Below are positions 55,725 to 64,000 of a stretch of 64,000 nucleotides of DNA, piece after piece. The stretch covers positions 150,439 to 214,438 of the forward strand of contig FIZJ01000011.1 in the NCBI GenBank assembly GCA_900019385.1, given 5' to 3'. The notes under the pieces were generated by a model. The model ran no database searches, was not told the DNA's origin, and saw only the letters and a list, made by a program, of their open reading frames with translations. The number at the start of each line of letters is the position of its first letter. Positions within the stretch are counted from its first letter, which is position 1. Position numbers and translations under genes: made by a program. The stretch is from an uncultured Clostridia bacterium. GTDB lineage: Bacteria; Bacillota; Limnochordia; Darwinibacteriales; DTU012.

Positions 55725-56601
55725 ATCAGGGTTTGTCGCCGTTGTGGGCCGCCCTAATGTGGGCAAATCGACGCTGCTCAACAGCTTGGTGAAGCAGAAA
55801 GTGGCCATTGTGTCCGACAAGCCGCAGACGACCCGCAATACCATCCGGGCCGTCCTGACCCTGCCGGACGCCCAGATCGTCTTTATCGACACCCCGGGGA
55901 TTCACCGGCCTTTGCACAAACTAGGCGAGTACATGGTCAAGACTGCCAAGGCCACCCTCGCCGAGGTCGATCTGATCTGCTTTTTGGTGGATATCACCAA
56001 GTGGTCCAAACAGGACGAGGAAATTGCCGGACTTTTGCAGAATGTGGATACACCGGTGTTTTTGATCGCCAACAAAGCCGATCTGGCAGGCGAGCAGGAG
56101 CAGGAAGAATTCTGCGTCGAAATGAAGGCAAAATACCCCTCCTTCGCGGAGGTTATGGCCGTATCCGCCCAGGAAGGCACCGGGTTGGACGCTTTAGTTC
56201 AGGCCATTGCAGATTATCTGCCGGAAGGACCCAAGTTCTATCCCGACGACTGGGTCACGGATCATCCGGAGCGGTTTGTGATGGCGGAACTGATTCGGGA
56301 GCAGATTCTGCACCTCACTGAAGAGGAGATTCCCCATTCGGTGGCAGTGTATGTGGAGCAGGTGGAGGCCAGGCCGGAAAAAGACATGGTGGTGGTCAGG
56401 GCCAATATTTACGTGGAACGGGATTCCCAAAAAGGGATCATCATTGGGAAAAACGGTGCGATGCTAAAAAAAATCGGCACCGGCGCCCGGACACAAATCG
56501 AGGCTCTGCTGGGATCAAAAGTGTATCTTGAGCTTTGGGTCAAAGTGAAGAAAGACTGGCGCAACAAAGACGGTTCCTTAGCCGAATTCGGGTACAATTG
56601 A
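55714..56601 (+). CDS. era: GTPase Era
   Basis: Binds 16S rRNA and assists 30S maturation. The 295-residue product has G1 GRPNVGKST, G3 DTPGIHRP and G4 NKAD, plus the C-terminal KH domain with KGIIIGKNGAMLKKIG. ATG 55714 overlaps the GNAT stop by 11 bases. In many Firmicutes recO follows era; here sigI follows instead. Confidence 0.97.
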
Positions 56602-56605
56602 GGAT

Positions 56606-56632
56606 ACCCAAGAAATTTGTCCCATATGCGAA
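56606..56632 (+). promoter_or_regulatory. Candidate SigI-type autoregulatory promoter
   Basis: ACCCA (56606-56610) and CGAA (56629-56632), 19 bases after ACCC, resemble the ACCC-like -35 and CGAA -10 described for SigI promoters. Spacing may be longer than usual and the leader would be very short, so this is tentative. Confidence 0.35.
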
Positions 56633-56657
56633 GTTTATGGTGAAGGAGGATAGGTCA

Positions 56658-57398
56658 ATGGCCGATTCAGCTCGTGGAAAGCAGCAGGAAGAACTAGACA
56701 TACTGGTACGCCAAGCTAAAGAAGGAGACAAGCGGATCAGGGAACGCCTGATCAAGGAGTACCGCCCCTTTTATCTTCGGGTTGCGTCACAGGTCGCCAA
56801 GAAATACTTGGTATTGGGGCGGGACGATGAAGCCAGCATTGCCATGTCGGCTTTTGACGAGGCTATCAATGCCTATAACCTCAAAGCCGGAGCCTCGTTC
56901 TTGAGCTTTGCGGAGATTGTGATCAAACGGCGCATGGTGGACTACTTCCGCCGCAAGGCCCGCACCAAGGAAGAGATTCCCTTGTCGGCGCTGGAGGCTG
57001 AAGACTCGGAAGAAACCGTGATCCGGAAAATCGAACTGAGGGAAGCGATCGGAGTCATCCAGCTGCAGCAGGAAGCTGAAGAGAGGCGTGAAGAGATCTT
57101 CCGTTTGAACCAACTCTTGAGTGATTACGGCGTCCGGTTTTCCGACCTGGTGAAAGTTTCGCCCAAACATCAGGATGCGCGGGATCGGGCCCTGGAGGTA
57201 GCGCGGATTCTCGCCAATGATCCGGAATTATTGAGATTTCTTACCCAACGCAAGTCCCTGCCGCTGAAGGAATTGGAGAAGCTGGTCAAAGTCAGCCGCA
57301 AGACCCTAGAGCGGCAGCGGAAATACATAATAACATTGACACTGATCTTGATTGGAGAATTCCACTACCTACAGGAGTACCTCAAGCGGACGGTGTGA
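56658..57398 (+). CDS. sigI: RNA polymerase sigma factor SigI
   Basis: Alternative sigma-70 family factor paired with the membrane anti-sigma factor RsgI. The 246-residue product has a sigma region 2 with SAFDEAINAYNLKAGASFLSF and IKRRMVDYFRRKAR, then the SigI-specific C-terminal domain (about 165-246) ending KVSRKTLERQRKYIITLTLI. ATG 56658 lies 7 bases after AAGGAGGA. In Bacillus it serves heat stress; in cellulolytic Clostridia it responds to polysaccharides. rsgI follows after 13 bases. Confidence 0.92.
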   Translation: MADSARGKQQEELDILVRQAKEGDKRIRERLIKEYRPFYLRVASQVAKKYLVLGRDDEASIAMSAFDEAINAYNLKAGASFLSFAEIVIKRRMVDYFRRKARTKEEIPLSALEAEDSEETVIRKIELREAIGVIQLQQEAEERREEIFRLNQLLSDYGVRFSDLVKVSPKHQDARDRALEVARILANDPELLRFLTQRKSLPLKELEKLVKVSRKTLERQRKYIITLTLILIGEFHYLQEYLKRTV

Positions 57399-57411
57399 GG
57401 GGGAGGTAGGC

Positions 57412-58263
57412 ATGAAGCAGGGGAGAGGGATTGTCGTTGAAGTGACGGCACGGGACCAGGTCACCGTGATGACTCCCCAGGGAGAGTTCCTGCGTGTTCC
57501 TTTCCATAAACCTGTGTATGTGGGACAGGAAATCACCTATACCATCAAAAGGCCTCCTTTCTATTTGAAGTGGAGTATTGCCGCTGTGCTGTTAGTGGCT
57601 TTGGTGGGCTCCGCCGGCCAGCTGCGTGAGATTCCCGGGGGGGCCGTCCCCGAGGTGTATGTCACACTGGACATCAACCCCAGTGTCGAATTAGGCCTGA
57701 ACAGCGGGCAGCGGGTTGTCTATGCCGACGGATTGAATCAAGACGGGAAAGACCTCGTCGACAAACTGGATCTGATCGGTTCCACTTTCAAACAGGCAGT
57801 GGCGGCCATAGAAGAACAGGCGAAGCGCGACGGCTATCTTAAGCCCGGGATGAATGAGATCGTCATCACCATTTCCCAAGATGGAGTGGCAAAGTGTGAG
57901 CGGCTGAAAGACGCACAGTCCCGCGGCGACAGGAGAGAGCAGGAAATCGAAGCGGTGATCCAGGAAACCTTGGCCACTGCGTACCAGGTTCAGCTGTGGC
58001 GTGTGCCGAAAGCGACCCGGGAACAGATCCGGGAGAAAGGAATGACGCCCGCCAAATACATCGCCGCCTATGTTGAGCCGCAGAACACCGGCACGGCTTC
58101 TGTGGCCGCGGCTGCAGCCTCGACCGCGGCCGGCGGATCCTCGGCTGTCGTTCCGGTGGCAGCGACGGTAGAGCGCAGCGGTGATCATCACTATTTCGAA
58201 TTTGAAGTGACTAGGCCGGTCTTTCCTGCCGGCAGGCTGATGCGCACATCCGGGCAGGAATAG
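57412..58263 (+). CDS. rsgI: Anti-sigma-I factor RsgI, without carbohydrate-binding module
   Basis: Membrane anti-sigma factor that holds SigI. The 283-residue product has the cytoplasmic RsgI N-terminal domain (1-48), a membrane helix (about 53-69) and an extracellular domain beginning YVTLDINPSVELGLN. The N89-P90 bond lies in the segment where autoproteolysis of RsgI proteins has been described. A linker rich in Ala/Ser (about 225-255) and a short tail end the protein; no CBM, PA14 or protease sensor is present. ATG 57412 follows GGGGGAGG. Confidence 0.88.
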   Translation: MKQGRGIVVEVTARDQVTVMTPQGEFLRVPFHKPVYVGQEITYTIKRPPFYLKWSIAAVLLVALVGSAGQLREIPGGAVPEVYVTLDINPSVELGLNSGQRVVYADGLNQDGKDLVDKLDLIGSTFKQAVAAIEEQAKRDGYLKPGMNEIVITISQDGVAKCERLKDAQSRGDRREQEIEAVIQETLATAYQVQLWRVPKATREQIREKGMTPAKYIAAYVEPQNTGTASVAAAAASTAAGGSSAVVPVAATVERSGDHHYFEFEVTRPVFPAGRLMRTSGQE

Positions 58264-58287
58264 GCAAGCCCAAGCAAGGAGCCGATA

Positions 58288-60431
<2,144 letters not shown>

Positions 60432-60475
60432 GCCTTAGGCAGCGAGAAGTATAATATTATAATGGAGGTGAGCCC

Positions 60476-60766
60476 ATGTTCCTGGAAACCCAATCACCGG
60501 CCGCAGGTGGTTTGCTGGCCTTGGTGCTGCCGTTCGCGGTGATGCTTCTATTGATGTATTTTCTGATGATCCGGCCGCAGCAGGCGCAGCAGAAACAGCG
60601 CCAGGCAATGCTGGACGCCCTGAAAAAAGGGGACAAAGTCATCACTATCGGCGGCATTCATGGTGTGATTACCGCCCTGACTGACGATACCGTCACGCTT
60701 CGGGTTGCTGAAAAGACAGAGATTGTAATCAGCAGATCGGGAGTTGGTTCGGTAAAGAATGGTTAG
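60476..60766 (+). CDS. yajC: Sec translocase accessory protein YajC
   Basis: Small membrane protein associated with SecDF. The 96-residue product has one membrane helix (about 10-30), then IRPQQAQQKQRQAMLDALKKGDKVITIGGIHG, of which the GDKVITIGGI part is the family signature. GGAGGTGAGCCC precedes ATG 60476. secD/secF, which often follow, are absent here; a terminator comes next. Confidence 0.95.
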   Translation: MFLETQSPAAGGLLALVLPFAVMLLLMYFLMIRPQQAQQKQRQAMLDALKKGDKVITIGGIHGVITALTDDTVTLRVAEKTEIVISRSGVGSVKNG

Positions 60767-60773
60767 GCAGGAC

Positions 60774-60796
60774 AAACCACCTCGAGGTGGTTTTTT
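60774..60796 (+). terminator. Intrinsic terminator after yajC
   Basis: Self-complementary AAACCACCTCGAGGTGGTTT (60774-60793) followed by more T. It ends the queA-tgt-yajC transcript. Confidence 0.88.
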
Positions 60797-60818
60797 CATT
60801 AACATGGGGGGGACCTAT

Positions 60819-61385
60819 ATGCGCAGTTGGCGAATTGCAATCATCTTGACTATTGTTTTTGCGGCGGTGTTCAGCTCTGCGGCGTCGGCCGAGCAAGACC
60901 TCGGTTTGTATCGGCATGATGACAAGCAGTACTGGTGGTACTATGCCGATGAGGTAAACTTCTGGGCAGTGGTGCCCAGCAAAGAGAACAGCCACGCCGC
61001 GGACCATTATCTGAAAAAAACGGTTTTGGGGTATGAGTTTCTGGAAATATCTTGGTATAAAGACAAAATTGTCATGGAAGTAGGCGCCCTTCCCAACAGC
61101 ACTGTGAGCGGCGCGATCGATTTCGTGGCTAAACGCTGGAGCCCGTTTCTCAAAGACGAGCTGGTGTTTGCCAATAGGGAAATCACAACTTCCAACAATT
61201 TGAAAGCTCATTTCTATGCTGTGGAAGGTGTCGGCCCCGATGGCGTGAAGTACATGCTCCGGTCGGTTTTCTTCAATAAGGCTGGTTCCGTTGCCTATTT
61301 GGCGATGTACATCCCGTCCGGCAAGTACCAAGGCGCCATGCAGAACAATTGGATTAAGGCGGTCAACGAGTCTGAATGGGAATGA
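60819..61385 (+). CDS. Secreted protein of unknown function
   Basis: The 188-residue product has a signal peptide (MRSWRIAIILTIVFAAVF then SSAASA, cleavage expected after residue 25 or so) and a mature domain rich in aromatic residues with QYWWYYADEVNFW and RSVFFNKAGSVAYLAMYIP. I do not recognise a family. ATG 60819 follows a GGGGGGGA run. It sits between two terminators, so it is a single-gene unit; no promoter was obvious in the short gap. Confidence 0.7.
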   Translation: MRSWRIAIILTIVFAAVFSSAASAEQDLGLYRHDDKQYWWYYADEVNFWAVVPSKENSHAADHYLKKTVLGYEFLEISWYKDKIVMEVGALPNSTVSGAIDFVAKRWSPFLKDELVFANREITTSNNLKAHFYAVEGVGPDGVKYMLRSVFFNKAGSVAYLAMYIPSGKYQGAMQNNWIKAVNESEWE

Positions 61386-61395
61386 GTTGAACAAA

Positions 61396-61442
61396 AAACT
61401 CTGAAGAGATGGCGAGAGCTTTTCTTCAGAGTTTGTTGTTTT
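61396..61442. terminator. Terminator between the secreted protein gene and hpt
   Basis: Perfect 10-bp stem AAACTCTGAA (61396-61405) with TTCAGAGTTT (61425-61434), with T-rich sequence after it on the plus strand and T runs on the minus strand, suited to both convergent genes. Confidence 0.8.
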
Positions 61443-61475
61443 CGTGGGTAAATGTTATCAGCCGGTGGAATCTGG

Positions 61476-62018
61476 TTACATGTCGTGGGTGTAGTATTTA
61501 GGATCAAGTACGAAGATATAAGGAATATTGCGGTAGAGTTCGCAGTAGTCCAGACCGTATCCGACGAGGAATTCATTAGGGACAGTGAAGCCTACGTAGT
61601 CCACAGGGATGTCCACTTCGCGATTGACCTGCTTGTCCAGGAGTGTGCAGATTTTCAAGCTGGCGGGCTTGCGGATGGCCAGGTTGTTCATGAGGTAGCT
61701 TAAAGTAAGGCCTGAATCGATGATATCCTCAATAATCAGTACATGCTTGCCCTCAATGCTCTGTTCCAGGTCTTTGGTGATCCGCACCACACCGGAGGAG
61801 CGGGTAGCGTGGCCGTAGCTTGAGATACCGATGAAGTCGATCGCCACAGGCACCGTGATGTGCCGGCACAAATCGGCCAGAAACATCAGCCCGCCTTTGA
61901 GGATGCACAGCAAAAGCAGCTCCTTGCCCTCATAGTCCTTGCTGATCTGGGCTCCCAACTCCCGGACGCGCTCTTGAATCTCTTCTTCAGCGATCAGGAC
62001 ACGTTTGACTATGTCCAT
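61476..62018 (-). CDS. hpt: Hypoxanthine phosphoribosyltransferase
   Basis: Salvages hypoxanthine and guanine with PRPP to IMP and GMP. The 180-residue product has the PRPP loop VLIIEDIIDSGLTLSYL and the flexible-loop region SYGHATRSSG. The ATG at 62018 is preceded on the minus strand by AAAGGGGA. In many Firmicutes hpt lies between tilS and ftsH; here it stands alone, divergent from recJ. Confidence 0.96.
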   Translation of the reverse strand: MDIVKRVLIAEEEIQERVRELGAQISKDYEGKELLLLCILKGGLMFLADLCRHITVPVAIDFIGISSYGHATRSSGVVRITKDLEQSIEGKHVLIIEDIIDSGLTLSYLMNNLAIRKPASLKICTLLDKQVNREVDIPVDYVGFTVPNEFLVGYGLDYCELYRNIPYIFVLDPKYYTHDM

Positions 62019-62050
62019 CGGAAAAATCCCCTTTCCTTAAGCTTTCCTTA

Positions 62051-62079
62051 ATAATACTATTTCAAACTGAGAAAATCAA
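62051..62079 (-). promoter_or_regulatory. Promoter of hpt
   Basis: On the minus strand TTGATT (62079-62074) and TATTAT (62056-62051) are 17 bases apart, about 35 bases before the hpt start. Confidence 0.75.
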
Positions 62080-62144
62080 GCTAGTCCTCGATGAAGGAAT
62101 TCAGTGGGAAAAATCGAAAAGATTCAGGTCAGGGGGACTACACT

Positions 62145-64000
62145 TTGAAAAAAATGTGGCTGATTACGCCGCCATCTGAGCAATGGCGGCATCTTCAAAA
62201 AGAACTGGGCCTCTCGGAGGTGACGGCGAAAATCCTCGCCGACCGGGGTATCGATACTGTGGAAGCCGCCGGGACATTTCTCAATCCCGAATACAGCCAG
62301 CTGCACTCACCGCTGCTGCTTCCGGACATGGAGGCGGCAGTGGAACGAATCGTGAAAGCACTGGCCGATGCTGAACCCATCACCATTTACGGTGATTACG
62401 ACGTTGACGGCCAGACATCGGTGGTGCTTCTGGTGGAGGTTCTGCGCAGCCTCGCCCGGGATCCGGCGCTGATTGGCTATTTCATCCCCAACCGCATGGA
62501 CGATGGCTACGGGCTGCATCAGGATGCGCTGGTCGAAATCGGCAAGACCAGTTCGCTGGTGATCACGGTGGACTGTGGAGTCACGGCAGCCGCCGAGGCG
62601 GAGTTCGCCCGGACGATCGGCCTGGATCTGATCATCACCGATCACCACGAGGTGCAGGCAGAGCTGCCAAAGGCAGTGGCGGTGATCAATCCCAAGCGGC
62701 GGGACAGCCGCTATCCGTTCCCATATCTCGCCGGTGTGGGCGTCGCCTACAAACTGGTACAAGCATTGGGGGAGCATTACGGCCGCGATTTCCGCAAGTT
62801 CCTGGACCTGGTGGCTTTGGGGACGGTCGCGGATCTGGTCCCCTTGGTGGACGAGAACCGCGTTTTCGTCAAACTGGGCTTGAAGCAGCTGGAGCATTCC
62901 CAATGCCTTGGGCTGAGGGCGCTGACGGGAGTGTGCGGGATGAAGGCTCCGCACAAAGCGTCGGATTTAGGGTTCAAGCTAGGCCCGAGGCTGAACGCCG
63001 TCGGGCGGATGGGTGAATCAGCCCGGGGAGTCGAACTGCTTCTAAGCCGGGATCCCCGGCAGGCCAGGGCGCTGGCGGAAGTCCTGGATCAAGAAAACCG
63101 GGCCAGGCAGGAAAAGGAAGCGGAAATCTTCCGGCAGGCTGTGGAAATGATTGAAGCCAACGGCTGGCAGGAAGGCCCTGCCATTGTTGTGGCGGATCAA
63201 GGCTGGCACCCTGGCGTGATCGGTATTGTCGCTTCCAGAATCGTCGACCAGTACTACCGCCCGACAGTGGTCATCGCATTGGAGGACGGTGTGGGCAAGG
63301 GCTCGGCCCGGAGCATTTCCGGGTTCAACCTTTACGAAGGCCTGAAAGCCGTGGATGAGCTGCTGGTGGAATTTGGCGGCCATGAGATGGCAGCCGGCCT
63401 GACCGTGGATGAGCGGCAGATTCCTGAACTGCGGCAGGCCCTTGGGGAGATTGTCCGCAGCCGGCTGAAGCCTGAGGATTTCATCCCTAAAGTGCGCATT
63501 GACGGCAAGATCAGCATCAAGGACATCAACCACAAGCTGCTTCGGGAGTTTGAGCTCTTGGAACCGTTCGGCATGGGCAATCCCACGCCGGTGCTTCAGG
63601 TCACCGGGTCGGTTTTGAGCACCAGGCCCATGGGGGTCGACCAGGAACACCTGCGGTGCCTGATCCAAGACCAGGAAGGCGCTGTGATCGAAGCGGTTGG
63701 CTTTGGCATGTACCAGGCACTGCAGCGGGTGGAGCGCTACCGTGAACAGATGGACTTTGCCGTTGTCCCCCAGCCCGGCTACAGCGATCCGGCTAAAATA
63801 GAGCTTCTAGTCAGGGACTTCCAGGCCGGCTTGGAACCGGGCAATTTTATCGAAGAATGGATGTGGGTGCGTTATCCGTGGCAGCTGCCGGAGGAGTATG
63901 ATCAGCTGACTCTTCTTAATCAAGAAGCTGACGGTGTGGGCACAGCCCAGGTAATCGGCAATATTATAGATCAAAGAAATGTGTGGGATAAGGCCAAGGC
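62145..64000 (+). CDS. recJ: Single-stranded-DNA exonuclease RecJ (3' end missing)
   Basis: 5'-3' exonuclease of recombination and mismatch repair. The frame stays open from TTG 62145 to the window edge (618 codons). The DHH domain has YGDYDVDGQTS with D84, D86 and D88, VDCGVTAAAEAE and ITDHHEVQ; the DHHA1 domain has GKGSARSISGFNL and FGGHEMAAGL. CAGGGGG upstream at 62130-62136 fits TTG 62145 better than ATG 62154. Part of the OB region is included; any C-terminal extension lies outside. Confidence 0.95.
   Translation, partial: MKKMWLITPPSEQWRHLQKELGLSEVTAKILADRGIDTVEAAGTFLNPEYSQLHSPLLLPDMEAAVERIVKALADAEPITIYGDYDVDGQTSVVLLVEVLRSLARDPALIGYFIPNRMDDGYGLHQDALVEIGKTSSLVITVDCGVTAAAEAEFARTIGLDLIITDHHEVQAELPKAVAVINPKRRDSRYPFPYLAGVGVAYKLVQALGEHYGRDFRKFLDLVALGTVADLVPLVDENRVFVKLGLKQLEHSQCLGLRALTGVCGMKAPHKASDLGFKLGPRLNAVGRMGESARGVELLLSRDPRQARALAEVLDQENRARQEKEAEIFRQAVEMIEANGWQEGPAIVVADQGWHPGVIGIVASRIVDQYYRPTVVIALEDGVGKGSARSISGFNLYEGLKAVDELLVEFGGHEMAAGLTVDERQIPELRQALGEIVRSRLKPEDFIPKVRIDGKISIKDINHKLLREFELLEPFGMGNPTPVLQVTGSVLSTRPMGVDQEHLRCLIQDQEGAVIEAVGFGMYQALQRVERYREQMDFAVVPQPGYSDPAKIELLVRDFQAGLEPGNFIEEWMWVRYPWQLPEEYDQLTLLNQEADGVGTAQVIGNIIDQRNVWDKAK

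Noticed and set aside
60450..60463. TATAATATTATAAT as a promoter of yajC
   Set aside because: The -10-like sequence directly abuts the ribosome site and has no suitable -35 sequence; yajC is more simply read from the queA-tgt transcript.

Overview
The window reads as a chromosomal segment of an endospore-forming member of the Bacillota. Sporulation and germination genes are spread through it: an alpha/beta-type SASP, gpr, spoIIP, a gerM-like gene, yqfC/yqfD, and a spoIVFA remnant next to a spoIVFB-type protease. The sequence is moderately GC-rich, uses many GTG and TTG starts with strong GGAGG ribosome binding sites, and nearly all genes lie on the + strand. Gene order resembles deep-branching, probably anaerobic Clostridia or Limnochordia-like lineages. 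I cannot name a genus. The left edge cuts mreB and the right edge cuts recJ.

Layout. 1-5994: cell shape and division (mreB-mreC-mreD-PBP2-minC-minD-minE). 6060-7206: a spoIVFA-like membrane stub and a SpoIVFB-type site-2 protease. 7232-13661: a radical SAM protein and its DUF2344 partner, RNase G, then rplU-prp-rpmA-obgE. 13701-15065 (-): a shortened homocysteine methyltransferase-like gene. 15304-16623: a lone xylose isomerase. 16744-19840: nadD, an LCP cell-wall ligase, rsfS and a methyltransferase. 19886-20465 (-): a small basic protein and a SASP. 20721-25212: an unusual Rnf-like operon (C, D-G fusion, E, A). 25370-29331: comEA, comEC, holA. 29411-32646: rpsT, gpr, gerM-like and spoIIP. 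32680-37291: murJ, lepA, hemW. 37311-45178: a CIRCE-controlled heat-shock operon (hrcA-grpE-dnaK-dnaJ) running on into prmA, rsmE and mtaB. 45220-48822: a HIT protein, rpsU, a broken long nfeD, floA and a proline-rich membrane protein. 48986-57398: yqfC, yqfD, phoH, pgpH-type HD hydrolase, ybeY, a DgkA-PAP2 fusion, cdd, a GNAT, era and sigI. 57412-61385: rsgI, queA, tgt, yajC and a secreted protein. 61476-62018 (-): hpt. 62145-end: recJ.

The most unusual system is the Rnf-like operon. No rnfB follows rnfA. The four cysteines that in RnfA and RnfE (NqrE/NqrD) hold the intramembrane [2Fe-2S] cluster are all replaced. RnfD is fused to RnfG and then to two more FMN-binding domains. This looks like a membrane redox device derived from Rnf but with a changed electron path. 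Other points of note are a SpoIVFA reduced to its membrane part, an nfeD broken by a 43-bp imperfect duplication that may be an assembly artefact, a methionine synthase-like protein with an eroded pterin domain, and a palindromic repeat found at the ends of two convergent gene pairs.
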